Assembly (NCBI GenBank): GCA_002812745.2
Contig: NCSJ02000142.1
Location: 41,321-105,320, forward strand
Direction of reading: 5' to 3'
From: Scytalidium lignicola
Taxonomy: Eukaryota; Ascomycota; Leotiomycetes
DNA length: 64,000 nucleotides
A model generated the notes under the pieces. The model made no database searches. It saw only the letters and a list, made by a program, of their open reading frames with translations, and was not told the origin of the DNA. Position 1 is the stretch's first letter. Every line of letters starts with the position of its first letter. Made by a program: the position numbers and the translations under genes. Below, one piece after another: positions 22,847 to 35,379 of this stretch.

Positions 22847-23272
22847 TAAAGCATATTCAAGGGAGCCTCGTCCAGATTTTCTTCCTCGCCCGTCGGAACC
22901 TCGATATCAAACACCTTATTTAGTTCCTCAGCCTTATTCAATATTTGTATTTTGTTTGAAGAGCTTGGTAGAATTTGATCAGCGGGTCGATTACTTCCCA
23001 CTATCCCCGACTTCACAGCCGTATTCCGCTTCTCCGTCTTTGGTATTGAGTAGTCGCCAGTATACGCAAATTGGACAAACCGCTCGAAAATTTCTTTGCT
23101 TACGTCTTTCCATATTGCGCAGCCGGCTTGGGCCTCCGATAGGCCACCTTTTATTAAGCTTAGTAGTGGTTTGGAAAGTCGGGTGATTGCTTCCTCGTGA
23201 ACGGAGAACTTTGTGGAGATGCTGTCACCAGTTTGGCTGACGATGACTTGAAGAGTCGGAAATTGATGGTTT

Positions 23273-23910
23273 TTGTATTAGGAATAATTAGCATGTTACA
23301 TCCCAAACGAACAATGATCCCGAGGTCCCGGCTATTCATAATGCAAGGGGCTGTTTCGAGAGAACATGACGAGGATAATTCATTTGTTAGAGCTTTCTCG
23401 CGGCTATGACTTTTTGCTGAAAGACGAGGAGTAAAGTTCTCCGTGCTCTAGGCAATAAGTTGACGGTATCGGTAGGAGCGCGAGGGAAGGTAGAGGCATA
23501 CCCTTGAAACGAGGTTGACATCATGAGATGATCCAGAGATTGGCCTCGATTGAGCCAAGGGAGGTTGTCGCATTGTTATGCCCAGAAGCGAAGAACAGTA
23601 GCCTTACAAGTGATCTACAGGGTCATACAATGTTCCGGCCTATCGGTGGAATATGGGTCGTAAATCGGCTGGCCTAAAGACGAATATTCCCCATTTGGGG
23701 TTGGACTGGCCCAAGCAACACTAATACAACTACACGCATCCATGCGGTAATAGTGATGCCCGTGATTTTCACGAGGATAAAAGGGGAGCGACTATCCCTC
23801 CAAGAGGAGTGAGACAGAATTATCAACCTGCCAGCATTACTTTTTCTTTCATCAAAGGATATCAAACATTATAAACAGTCCTTCCTGCCTTGAGTGCTGG
23901 CTTGATTAAA
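23273..23910. other. Intergenic region
   Basis: This 638-base stretch lies between the BTB pseudogene 5' end and the start of the 2OG oxygenase gene; the two genes diverge here. I see no separate gene. Confidence 0.5.
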
Positions 23911-26900
23911 ATGTGCGACTGGGATGAAGACTCTGAGGGAGAAGACTCATCATCAGACGGCTATAGCTATGGGCCTTCTCATGAACTGTCTCACTCAAGC
24001 CAAGATGACCTGCGACTCTTCCTCGACAAAATCCAGACTATGGGTAATTTTGCTACTTGTCGCTACTACCGTTCCTTCGCCAATCCCGGCCTACAAATCG
24101 AGGAGCATGCGGCGGCGGTTAGTTTGCCCCTCATGGCTCATGACGCAGAAGCAATCAAAAGTGCGTGCGAGCAAGCCCCCTTTGGTCAAGGTGATCAGAC
24201 ACTAGTTGATACATCAGTACGCAAGACATGGCAGTTGGATCATACACAATATCGACTATTAAACCCAGGATGGAACGCTTTTTTCGAACACGTCATAGCA
24301 GATGTCGCCTGTGATTTAGGTTTGACACAAGTGGTTGCATTACCATATAAGCTCCTCCTGTACGAGGAAGGCTCCTTTTTTAAACCTCACCGTGACTCTG
24401 AAAAGATGGTTGGAATGGTAGGCACGCTTGTCATATGCTTACCGTCAGAGCATGAAGGCGGAGATGTATGTCTTTCTTTCAGAAACAAGAAACGCGTACT
24501 TGCTACCAGTCCAACATCTGCTTTTAATATGACAGCGCTTGCCTGGTTTTCCGACGTCACACATGAAGTCGAAAAATTGACATCGGGCCACCGTTTAGTT
24601 CTTATTTACAACTTGGTACAAACTGGGCCAGCAAGACAGTCCGCCCTTTTCTTTAACGACCAGTCGCTGCAGCTGCAGCAACTTGTTGTTAATTGGCAAT
24701 CCAAATGTCCAAACGATAAATTACTTATATATCCATTAGAACATGAATATACGGAAGCAAGCTTGTCATCGTGGAACATGAAAGGGCGTGATATCGCCGT
24801 TTCTCAAAGCTTACTTGATATCTCTTCTATCAGTGGGCTTTTTTTGTTTTTTGCACATATGACACACAGCAAACAGCGGCCCACCAGCGAAGGCGATGAC
24901 AATCTTGAAAAAACTACTAAGCTAGATGTTGTATATACAAGTGATGGAAACCCCATAGTGTCAAACTAGGAGGTTAGACTGCGCCATATTCTCGCAAAAG
25001 ATATTTTTAAGCGTAAACCCGATAGCCAAGAAGGGGGAGAGTACTTAGGAAATGACAATGATTCATTATATTTTCGTTACCATAACACGGTTAGTTTCTC
25101 CACTTTCTTTTTCTTTTCCTGTTTGTTACTTTAGAACCATGCTAAGATGTAGGTTGTTGTACTTATGCCCAAGCAAAATTTAGAAGAATTGTTGCCACAT
25201 GAGTCATACTACAAGTACGCCAAAGAATCCCATGTAGATAATATAGTCTCTTTGTTTATTGAGGAGTTCGACGAGCACCAAGATAAGATTAGTGAGCCAA
25301 GTGCATTGTGTTTCATGAAAAAAGCCTTTGCGGTAAAAAAAAANGAGTCACAGTTTAACTGCAACTATGGTCGCGAAATGGGCTGTAAAAATGAATGCGA
25401 ATGGACTATACCAAGAGGCTATTAAACCATCTATAATGGACTCTACAATAGATGACGAGATGCTCACAGTAATCTCTCGCCAGATAGATCTATGTTTTGC
25501 TGATAAGCCTAACACTGTTGAGTGGGATAATAATTGGTATGTAGTTCTCCCTTTTGGTAACTTTTTTTTTCTAGTGCCGGTTGCTAAAAATGTCTCCTAA
25601 TTATAAAAGGAGCATCATCTCTAGCAGAGATGCATTTTGCTTTTAAGAACTTTCACTCTCTTTTGATGTCTCAGCATCTTAAGAACTCGCTCCACCAATG
25701 GGCCACGCCAAAAATATATGAAAAATTTAACACTCAACCGGAGTTACGATGTGAAGAGCTCGGCTTCATTATTGCCACTTTAGAGTCTCGCAGTAACCAC
25801 TCTGAATGGATCATGACCAGGTGAGAGCCATGAGAGCCATGCTTGTTCTGCTATATATTACCACCTGTCTTTCCTAGCATATCCCAGCCTGATACATCCA
25901 GCCCTCCCACACCCCAAATAATTTTCCAATCACCCGATCTAGTTAGGATTTCACCCGTTGAAAAGCTCAGAAAGTCGCCAACAGCACAATAGGCTAATTT
26001 GTTTATTTATACAGCTTGCTCCCGACCCTGACTTTACATGGGACGCGTGTTCTTCTATATAATGTATTAAGCACAATCTTCAAGAGCCGAGAGATAAAAG
26101 ATTTTATCGAGGTAAAGAGGGTTTATCAGTATATTCTTGAGAATAGTTCCCCAAAACTCTTTCTTTATGAAGATAACCTATGTACCAAAGGCAGTGCACT
26201 AGTGAGTTTTTCAACTTTGGTCGACGACGTTCTTAATTTTGGGCTTGTTGAACATGCTCTAGCGCTTATTGAAGGGAGCTACAACTGCCTGCCTATGACC
26301 TTGAACGGATACTATATCGACCAACCGATAGTCATAGAACTTCTCAATTCTTTGGTGTCCACGTTAGAAAAGCACAAATGCTGCTCATCAGCTTCTTCGA
26401 AAGCTTTATTTGAGTTCTTAATCCTAGAGGTCTTTCACAAGAAATTTCCACCTCGCCCGACTAAGCTTCCAGGTTGGTCTCACAGGCGCTGCAAATATCA
26501 CTATTATTATGATTATGAAAATAGAGGTAGAAGTGAATGCCCCGATTGCGAGAGCCTGAACAAGTTCCTGCTTTCTGAAGATCAGGAAATCTGGAAATTT
26601 AAGGCAGACGAGAGTCGCTGCAATCATATTAAAGAAGTGTTACCTGGAAGACCATTTAAATTTGATGTTAAGAGGGGTACATCATGCCACACTCTGACAG
26701 TGACAAAGCTCGGACTAGAGTACGCAGATGAATTAGCTAAATTTCATAAGACGATAAAAACCCGAGGCGAAGTGCTTAATCAATTGCGAAACGATTCCGT
26801 GAGAAAATTACTCGGTGATAGCAGCTATCGGGAGTTGGTTTTGCTGGAATCTCTCTTAGAAGATGAACAATGGGTCTTGCCATTGATCGAAGAGATAGAG

Positions 26901-26945
26901 AGAGCGAAGGAAAATGTAAAGATTGGCCGTCAAAAAGGCAAATAA
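23911..26945 (+). CDS. 2OG-Fe(II) oxygenase (prolyl 4-hydroxylase-like) large protein, frame interrupted
   Basis: The ATG at 23911 opens MCDWDEDSEGEDSSSD, an acidic N-terminus. The catalytic core is intact: the Fe ligands are PHRDS (His160, Asp162) and the distal His near 218 in SDVTHEV, with the 2-oxoglutarate Arg in GHRLVLIYN. The frame meets TAG at 24967-24969, then continues in the same frame (EVRLRHILAKDIF) to a 63-base intron at 25090-25152 and on as VVVLMPKQNLEELLP. Near an N at 25344 in an A-run the frame shifts again. Further exons around 25367-25540, 25600-25824 and 26016-26945 continue a long C-terminal region ending in a charged helix. The splice sites there are uncertain. The family hydroxylates proline or other residues in proteins. 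Either the TAG makes a shortened 352-residue enzyme, or the gene is decaying. Confidence 0.75.
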
Positions 26946-28575
26946 TAAGATGGATAGAAGAAAATACTTTAAGTTTAATGATAGATACTAGGTGTTTTTG
27001 ATATCCAAATTCGGAAAATAGTGTTAAACAAATAGTTATAATACAATGTACTTTAAAGATTCTTTTGATGGCTATCAAGATAATTCACAGAGGTATATAG
27101 TTTAAAGTTGTGCATTATCATCATGTTGGTATAAACTGTCTTGTATAAGGAATTATGCAGATAATATAAGAAAAGAGTATTCTAAGAGTTCGTTGAAGAG
27201 GATATATACTCTCTAAACCGATTATAAGATTGGCAGTTTTTGCAATGGAGCTAGTTTGTGAAACGCTCTTTCCCGTACACAGCTTCAAGATAACGATATT
27301 CAAACAGCTCGAATACTTTGCATCTAAGTTTTTATTTCTTAAGCAATATTTATCTTCGCCTTCAATATTTGCTAAGAAACAAAAGTTGGCTCTTAGTGTC
27401 GTAGAGCATTGTCGTAAGTATACACCTAATGATTGCGGGATGCTGCCGTTTTCTCTATTGTAATTCGTAAGTATTGAACACCCACCTTAGCTGATGAGTA
27501 TTACACTTGTAGGTACTATTTTTTTCCTTAAGGTAAATGAATACTACCCCTATGTTTAAGTGCATGCGGTGTTCTTATTTTTAAGTCAAAGGCTGGCCAC
27601 CAATATTGCAACAAAACCCTTCTATATCAAAATTCGCAAGCTCCTAATGCGCAATGCTACACATCTCCCCACCATTCATGTTGGACGAGCCTCACTTTTA
27701 CATGCATAATGCAAGCCCCAATGCAATGATTAGCCCACCTACTATTATTTTCATGGATTTTGTGTAACACCTCATCTGCAAGCGTGAGTTGGTCAATAGA
27801 AGTGCAGCCTCAGGTGCGAGCATATGCCTGTTTATTGCTTCGCAAACTAACTCATAAACTGGTTAAAGAGCCTATTAGTTTATTATTGCATCTTTGGGAA
27901 TGACCCTCTCACACACACCTTTGTGTAATGGCGTCACTAATGCAATCCCGATTTAGGACCCTACACGAACCTCAAGTGGCAAAATCACCCTACCGGATGC
28001 CACATCACTGATATATGCAACCTTTGACTTAGTTCTCCAGTAATCCGCTGGTATGGTATACAACGGGATGCGGATCGCTGATATCCGGGATAAGGTGTGG
28101 AAGCTTTTTAAAATGTAGAATTGGGTTGCACATGGGAGGCCTCATTATCCGGGTACTTATCAGGCTGGCGTTACCGGACAGTGATCTAATTGCTTCCAAG
28201 GACACGATAGTGCGAAGAATCTCAGCAAATAAAGAAACTAATCAACCACATAAGGAGCAACACTATCTGAACATACTGTCGACGTATCCATGGCCTCCTA
28301 GCCTGCAATAGAACAAAATCCAATGAAAATAGTTGCCATCCGATGTTCCATGGGCCAACTTCCCAACTATAGGTTTTCCAAGGAGAGAGATCGTGAAATT
28401 ACGCCCTTTGAGTCGGGTGTAGACCGGATCAAACGCACATTATCAAACTCTGTTTTGGGAAGTGGGAGAGCTAGAAGTAAGATCCTGCCAGGCGTATTAT
28501 CCGTAAGTGTTGACGGACTCAGTTACAATAGGAAAGCTGACGTAGGCTGCTGTGATATAGAAATTATTGCACGAA
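26946..28575. other. AT-rich intergenic region
   Basis: No gene is supported in these 1.6 kb. A 77-codon plus frame at 27230-27463 and a 96-codon plus frame at 28323-28613 have no domain that I recognise; the second overlaps the start of the next gene in another frame. Confidence 0.45.
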
Positions 28576-30601
28576 ATGCCACCAAATCAGGGATATCGCC
28601 AGAGGGAAATTGAGAGTGATAGTGGCACTGTAAATAAGCACGGTACTGGTATTAATGGTAAGTACGAAAGTATCAAGATGCACGCTAGTGGTAACGCAAA
28701 AGAAGGAGTAGGAGAAAAGTCCCAACCAGCAAACCAATATACCAATGAAGTTGAGTCAATGCTCAAATCCCTTTCAGATACCCAAAACAAGATAAAAGCG
28801 TTCCAAGCTACGAGTAAAAAGCATACTCGTGAGATCAATACTGCTACAGAAAACTACCACCAACTATGCCAGCAAAAAAAAANTAATCCGCGACCAGAAT
28901 ACGACAATACAAGGTTTGATAAATACGAATCAGGAGAGTCAAGCGAACCTGGAAGAAGAGAAAAAGAAACTGGAAGAACAGATAAAGGACGTTCAAGATA
29001 TGAAATTAGAGTTTCAGAAGGAAAAAAANCAAATTTCAAGAACATATAAAATCTCAAGAGGACAGATTGAAAGATAGGGATGCAAAACGACAGTCAGAAC
29101 AAAATAAGAGTTTCGAAGATAAAAAAGCAAGACTTGATAAGGAACGTCAAGAGATGGAGAAGAAATTGAAGGATTCCGCAGGGAAGCAGGAAAAACTTTT
29201 GAAAAAAAAAGATTGATGATTTAGAGAAGGAGAGAGATGAACTGAGTCAGAAACTTGGAATATGTGAAAAAGAGATCAAGAAGCAACAGAAAATGTTGGA
29301 GGATGCTCACTCGAAATATGAAGACTTGGGGATAGTTAATAGGCATTTGAAAGAAGAAAAGAACAAACTAACGATTGAGCTGGACGATACCAAGAATTTA
29401 TTTTCATTAAACAAAGAGTCGACACAAACCTAGTGAGTCTTTTTCATACAGGTTTTACTTGTAACATATCTGGCTAACTATGTGTAGTCGTGACCAATTT
29501 GCGAAAATTTTCAAAGAGATTTCTACTATATCTCGTCGGTACTTTGAACATTTGGAAGGCGAAGTATGAGTTCTCAAGAAAATATAAATCTTCTTACTGA
29601 CTAATTAGCAGGATCTAAACGAAATTCAAGAGCAGCTCAAAGCTGTTGATCCTTGCTTTTCGTCAATCCCCTTTTCCAACAGCAAGGATGCCCGAGCCCT
29701 TCGAATGGCTCACACACAACGTATAATTTCCACTCACCTTCGTCAAGATATTTGGCAACCATTTTCTTACGAGAAGACTGTGCAACCTGGTCAATCAATC
29801 TTTCTGAAGATGCTGGCAGATGGTCTGAAATCTTGCCAAGGTGCTAATGGAGGATACATATCAACAATTTGGTCAGCACTTACAGAGCGTGCCATCCGAT
29901 CTTCATCGCCTAAATCGCTTCCACAAGACTGTGCTAAAAGAGTCGTTGAAGAGATTTTCAAAGATCTTTCTCCTTTGATTTGGCAGCCACAGCAACAGCT
30001 CTTCAAAGACGATATCTTTAAGCTTGTGACATCTGCCATTTCTATTTGGGACAAAGCCCGAACAGATGAACGAGAAATCGAAGTTTGTTCTAAACTTGAT
30101 CCAGGACTTCGTGAGACCTGGAGGTCCTCAGACTTTGATCCTCCATTGTTGTCATCAAATGATAAAAACGGTTGGAAAACGGACATTCCGTCAGCCACGA
30201 GGAAAGAAATTTTTATTCTCTTTCCACGTATTATGGCTCGGAGTTTCTCAAAGATATCTGACTCGCGTACAACGCTTCCTGGAGGTTGGCCAGAACCAGA
30301 GCTAGCACCCCAACCTGAAGAGACTTGTATTTATGAGGGAGTAGGATTGGCTGAATGGTCGGCGCTTGTTGTGAGAGGGGAAGAGGAAATGCAACGACAG
30401 AAACAAGAAAAAGAAGACAAAGCACGATTCCTCCAAGAAAAGATTAAAGAATTGGAGAAACAATATGATACTGGTACCAAAAATAATAGCGGGAAAAATG
30501 GGGACAGTTTAGTCATAATGACTATATCAGGGCCCCCTAGTCCAACAGAGCAGTGGAGGATGAGTGGTGCGACCAAGCATTTGTCAGTGGAAAGGACCTA
30601 G
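28576..30601 (+). CDS. Coiled-coil protein of unknown function, frame slips at A-runs
   Basis: The ATG at 28576 (MPPNQGYRQREIES) starts a hydrophilic region, then a long coiled coil (EVESMLKSLSDTQNKIKAF, NLEEEKKKLEEQIKDVQDM, KKARLDKERQEMEKKL and DDLEKERDELSQKL) covers roughly residues 60-290. The reading frame changes three times, each inside an A-run: at the N of 28883, at the N of 29029 and at nine A's near 29205-29214. Two introns follow, 29433-29487 and 29564-29611. The C-terminal 300 residues look globular, with MAHTQRIISTHLRQDIWQPF and DPGLRETWRSSD, and end with a second short charged helix. The coincidence of shifts with homopolymers points to base-calling error, and the gene is probably intact. 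I know no function; the layout suits a structural or scaffold protein. Confidence 0.7.
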
Positions 30602-31358
30602 GAGGTTTCTGGCCGAAGGAACGTCAAACACTGGAATTAGTTGCTTTAGTAAGAGTATTTCTTTTCAATATTATTTCATTATCGAGGTATTTTGCAAACT
30701 ATATTTTTCAATTTTACTTGAACTGTGTGCTGTATTCAAGGCAGTATCTCTACAATCATACCTCCGTAAGATGAAATCAATCGGATACAGTTGAGCAACT
30801 AAAGATGCGTCACATGCATAGCAAATATATGTGATCCAACTCATTCAAGCTCCTGAACAAGCTTTCGAACATCGGGATCTCTCTCCACCTTCTCCAAGAA
30901 ATTATCTTTATTATCTTCATCATCATGAGTCAACATCCTCCCTTCTCCACAAAAAATTGATTTTTGTAACCCCAAAGTGGATGAGAATTGCGAATAGGCG
31001 TCTATTGGCCACTCCCTTTAGATTAAGTCTATACCGTAAAACGTTAGCGTAGGACGGTCAATCTGTTGTGGCTTGCGGCTTGACGCCACCGGAGGAAAAT
31101 TCCCCCCGCGTCGAACCCCCAAACGCCTTCATTTATTGTCTCTCCTACGCATATATATATGGGCAGCGCGGAAGACTCACAACATCAAGTTCCTCTACTC
31201 TCACCAAAGACTTAGTACTACTTCCACAACGAGGAGGATTCATTTTACCTTCATCGATCAATCACATTTATCACCTCAAACTGATATCTTCAGCGACACG
31301 TGACACATTCGCCGATTTACAATCCGCGCTATAGCAATCAAGCACGGAATCAGTAGCT
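30602..31358. other. Intergenic region upstream of the SRPBCC gene
   Basis: No gene is seen here. An (AT)n tract at 31150-31160 could serve as a TATA element for the gene starting at 31359. Confidence 0.5.
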
Positions 31359-32030
31359 ATGCCTCTGTTAACCACCCAAATTGAGATTGCAGCTTCTCCA
31401 GCCTTAGTGAGAGCAAAGGTAAGAAGCCATCTTTTGTATAATTTATTTCTCTCCCCCTACTCTCTACTTCACTTGTCACATTTGTTAGTACCGTTCAATT
31501 AACGCCATGCTAGTTCCTTGATTTCACCCAAATCCAAACCTACTCACCAGGTGGATTTATTCAATCCATTACCTCCTCAACCAACAAAGCCCCCACTGAA
31601 TTAACCAAGGGCGACGTGCTAAACTGCGTGCTCGGCGGAGGTAGCATGAAGTTCAGCCCTACAGTTCTGGTGAGCACAAGCACCTCTCCCCCTCACCCCT
31701 CCTCCAAAAATCCTAAAACATGTCCCCATGTAATTACTGCAATCAAAGCCGAAACTAATACTTTTTCCCAAAAAGGAAAACTCGCAGCAAGCATTCCGCT
31801 GGCGAGGAAGTCTCCTCGGCATCTTTGTCGGCGAGCACGCATTTAGATTTGAGGAGATGGTGTCGGATAGTAAGACCACCTTGTTTGTGCAGGAAGAGAA
31901 GTTCTCGGGCATTCTGGGGTGGGTAATGGGAGAGAGCTGGCTGGCGAGATTAATTGAGCAGAGGGAGGCCACGAAGAGAGGCTTTGAGGGATATAACCGC
32001 GACTTTAAGAAGTGGGTAGAGGGAAAGTGA
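31359..32030 (+). CDS. SRPBCC-fold small ligand-binding protein, 156 aa
   Basis: Three exons, 31359-31418, 31514-31669 and 31776-32030, are in phase over 157 codons including stop. The product begins MPLLTTQIEIAASPALVR, the first strand and turn of START/Bet v1/polyketide-cyclase-like folds, and continues with KFLDF after the first intron. Later come MKFSPTVLENSQQAFRWRGS and EEKFSGILGWVM, then a long C-terminal helix FEGYNRDFKKWVEGK. This matches the common fungal group annotated as SRPBCC or polyketide cyclase-like. Members bind hydrophobic ligands, and most have no proven enzyme activity. There is no signal peptide. The fold assignment is from pattern only, but the strand-helix order is convincing. 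Confidence 0.78.
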
Positions 32031-32737
32031 ATGCTCTAGGGGGCATTGGATGTTTTTAAATTGCCAAGATAGAGGGGTTAGATTGAAAGGTTCGGAGTTT
32101 AGGTGCACTTGCATGGATAGACATGGTCATTAGCGTTTTGTTTGATATAGTTATGCTTGTGGCTATATTTGTATAAAGTTTAATAATTGTATCCGAACTA
32201 GGCAGTTTTGGAAAAAGAATTGAGTTTAATCGACGAGTGATTTCAGAAGGCTTAGCTCAATCCGATCACTTGAGGCCGGGGTTCTGAGATGGAATGTTGA
32301 TATAGAAATGGCATTTGTTTTCCTTTGCCATCATGAGAGAAAGTACTCGACAATATGACTACGGATGCTTTGAATCCGCTATCTATATTCATAGGAAAAT
32401 AGGCTCTGTTAAGGTAAATACGGCCATGTCATCCATGCTTGTTAAGCTTAAACTGACGAGAGAATCTTTTGTGGGTTCAATGTAGTAAACGGCTTGTAGT
32501 AAAACACATTCAAGATGACGTCTGAGTCTTTGAATAGGATCTCCATTATTTTGCGATTAAAGCTGTGTAGTTGTGAGAATTCAACTAATATTATCTCCTA
32601 TTGTGAAGACGATTCGCCAAGTTTGTTAAGTCATATGGTTGTATAATAGTAGCACCGTTTAACTCAATGATGAAGTAGAAACACGAAATTTAAGGGAAAC
32701 CCTCAATGTTCGCCTAATACGTATTCGAATATGTTGA
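32031..32737. other. Intergenic region
   Basis: No coding frame, RNA gene or repeat could be supported in these 700 bases. The lost 5' half of the tyrosinase gene may once have occupied this stretch, but no trace is readable. Confidence 0.45.
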
Positions 32738-33736
32738 GGGTGGCCGAATACGACATGCTACAATGATACTTACAAAGATCCTATTGAAAATGCACGGATC
32801 CTAAATACAAACGTTGTAAACTTGTTAGAAGTCAATGTTGACATCAAGGATGACGGGGATGGGGCCAAGCTACCTGATACGTATTCGGTGTACAGCAGAT
32901 TTTGGATGTGCCTCGTGGCCCCAAACTATACCGTATTTTCGAATACAAGATCTCAAAATCATTGGATAAAGAAGCATGGTGGATATCCAACTAAAGACCA
33001 TTTTGTTGTTTACCATGAGAGACCCTGCAATGCAATCTATCTCGCCGTGGGTGGGTTCTATCAAAAAGGAGTGTACAAGGCTAATCCTGACGATATTCTT
33101 GTAGCAAACGGCGACATTGGCGACAACGAAACTGCAGGCTTTGATCCCATATTCTTCTTGCATCACTGCTTTATTGACAATGTCTTTCGGACTTGGCAGA
33201 AATATAACAACTCTACAATAGCGGGTGATTTGGCAATTGAACCGGGATATTGTGAAACCATCAGTGATGATGGCCTACCAAACATTCCACCGGATACTCC
33301 ACTTGACATGAGCTCTCCTCTTGATCCATTTGAGCGACCAGATGGAAGTGTGTACACTTCATTCCATGTCACTGATATTTCCAATCAGTTAGGCTATGAT
33401 TACGGAATAGGATCACTCGACGCCAGCAACACATAACCAGTTTTAGTTGCACCAGACACCGCACCGATTGTGCAGATAAAGAGAGTTCACAATATTAATC
33501 GTGCAGATTACCTGGGTTCCTTCATCATCCGAACTTTTGTCATTGACTCCTCCTCTGGTGTGAAGGTCGAGATCTACCACGAGCTAATCTTAAGCCGCTG
33601 GAATGTCTCTGGATGTGCTAATTGTCAAGATAAACTTTATGTGGAATCATTGGTTCCAATTGATGCAGCCATGCTGAAGGTACTACAAAGAAATGATGGA
33701 TTAAGGGCAAATATTACTTATATAGCAGAAATTTAA
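32738..33736 (+). pseudogene. Tyrosinase (type 3 copper) C-terminal fragment
   Basis: From 32738 one frame reads GWPNTTCYNDTYKDPIENA, then APNYTVFSN and the second copper-binding region, with AGFDPIFFLHHCFIDNVF containing the CuB histidine pair. A TAA at 33434-33436 interrupts the frame, which then continues with APDTAPIVQIKRVHNI to a TAA at 33734. The CuA region with its three histidines, the start codon and any signal peptide are missing, and a TGA precedes the fragment. An intact enzyme would oxidise phenols to quinones, but the fragment cannot. The in-frame stop fits a CAA to TAA change. The family assignment is strong and loss of function is near certain. Confidence 0.82.
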
Positions 33737-35379
33737 AGCCATTCTGGGCAACTTACTGGTGCTCCAGATGCTCCTTTCCGGGGGNAGGGGGGATCGAGAG
33801 CCTATTATAGATGATCTATAATGGAAAGGGTGTCGAGAGGCTCAACTAGTTATGGTAGGCCCTTCTCATATCATATAAGACTGCTTCACAGATAGTTAAG
33901 AAAATTGAAGATATTACAAGCAAATAATTAAATTAAAGCTTTCCTTTCCACTCGTACCCTTGCCTATCATCCAGGGATATCCGTTGAAGCTATACCAGAA
34001 ATCAACTAAGCGGTGCCTAACATGTAAAACGAGGTAAACCAAAACATTGTATCCCGATTAAGGCAATGTGATAAGGTTCGTTCCATTTCTGACAATTATC
34101 AGAAATATTTTGTTTTTATCGATTGTTATAAATACCCTCAATGTAGATATTGGGCTATGGTTGTCACCTAGCCTGAAAGATAAATACGTTCTAGACTTTG
34201 GCCGGCGTGAGCTTCTCAGACGTCTCTTGCCGCGCACGAGTGTTGCTCGACTTCACCACAGTAATTGGATGGTACATGCAAGGTGGCCATAATTTTCTGT
34301 GACCTCGATCATTTTAACTTTTCTGGAGTCGCGCGCGGACCGTTTTTCAGAGAGATTAGATTTTCAGGATTTCAATGCAAAAGGCTCATGGCTTTAGTTA
34401 GAATTTTAGAACGAGAAGAGCGGAGAATTGATTTAGATTAAGTTACTACCCCTTGAAAATTAGTTTATGTTTGCGAACAGAGTCCTGTCAAACACAAAAT
34501 ATGTGGCCGCAGAACGGGATTCCGCTGCTTCATTTAGGTGCGCAGGCCACACAAGTAGTTGAATATAGCAAATGCAAAATCCCCTAGAGTGAATGACTAC
34601 ATATGTTCTTTCCAACAAGCATTGTATTAAAGCTGGAATACATAGCGCACCTGAAACAGATTACTTGAATGTCTCATCGCTGGTCTTACTATGTACGTAA
34701 GTACTGCGTACCTTCCGTGTTCAGGTTCGGGTTGTGGTCAGCAGCAGGTGGTGGGCGTGGGGTGTCGTTTGTCCGTACGGAGTCCGCACGGTGGGTCCGC
34801 ACGGGGCGGTGTTTTCCCTTTTTGATTGCTGTCATATCCCAAAGTGGCCTGTTTTTTTTCGCGAATATCCTAAATTAGCACAGTAACTCTATTTTAAGCA
34901 TAAGCTATGAGTTTAAGTTAAAGGTTAAAAACGCTACTTTAATCCGGGAAACCCCTTCCAAATGTCAATCACATGTATTTACCGTAAAGTTGATCTTCCC
35001 TTCTAGAAGCCCAACCACGAGTTTACCATATAAAAACCATCTTTAATTGCCATATGTCGTTGCTTTGATGGATATGCTGATATTATACTGGAATGAACGA
35101 ATGATATTATAAAAAGGCTTTATTCACTTCTTCTTGGCGTACTTATGCCACACTACACGTGTATATGATTATTTCGCGGAAGTGTTGAAGCGTGCGAGAG
35201 CAGGATCTATTTATGGTAACTCGAGATCCTAGCCTTACGAGTCAATTTCTAGCAGTCTAACGAGGATAGTCGTGACGGGGAAGGCTTGCATTTCTTCACG
35301 CTATTCAGATCTATTACCCAGTTTCTTCCTTTCACATTGACTTTTTGCTTTGTAGGGAGCTCCTCCGGGCCCTATTTCG
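33737..35379. other. Intergenic region with a transposon-end relic
   Basis: No gene is supported in 1.6 kb. The stretch 34730-34815 has GC-rich, locally repetitive sequence (GGTGGGCGTGGGGTG, and twice TCCGCACG). A relic of the mariner-like terminal repeat starts at 34829. Confidence 0.45.
34829..34865 (+). repeat. Solo remnant of a mariner-like terminal repeat
   Basis: CTGTCATATCCCAAAGTGGC followed by CTG, a T-run and CGCGAAT is the first part of the 113-bp terminal repeat of the element at 19910-22846, with one substitution and a longer T-run. No matching opposite end was found in the window, so this is a truncated copy. Confidence 0.7.

Larger units (their letters stand above)
19543..23272 (-). 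pseudogene. BTB/POZ-domain gene interrupted by a mariner-like element
   Basis: On the minus strand, 23272 to 22849 codes a BTB/POZ core with FSVHEEAITRLSKPL, GGLSEAQAGCAIWKDVS and FVQFAYTGDYS. The frame then runs through an acidic linker (GEEENLDEAPLNML) to the transposon edge. If the element and one TA copy are removed, the same frame continues at 19909 with ELGWGRMRKKDKKRWGLQ for about 55 codons until a TAG. After a short unclear stretch, LAHASLYVSGDCRLINSL and ALYKLHKTL follow, a typical BTB C-terminal region, and a TGA lies at 19543. Fungal BTB proteins bind partners and some act as cullin-3 adaptors. The 5' end is unclear: a plausible ATG frame upstream (MNSRDLGIIVRLG) is offset by one base. 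The gene is non-functional as it stands. Confidence 0.82.
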
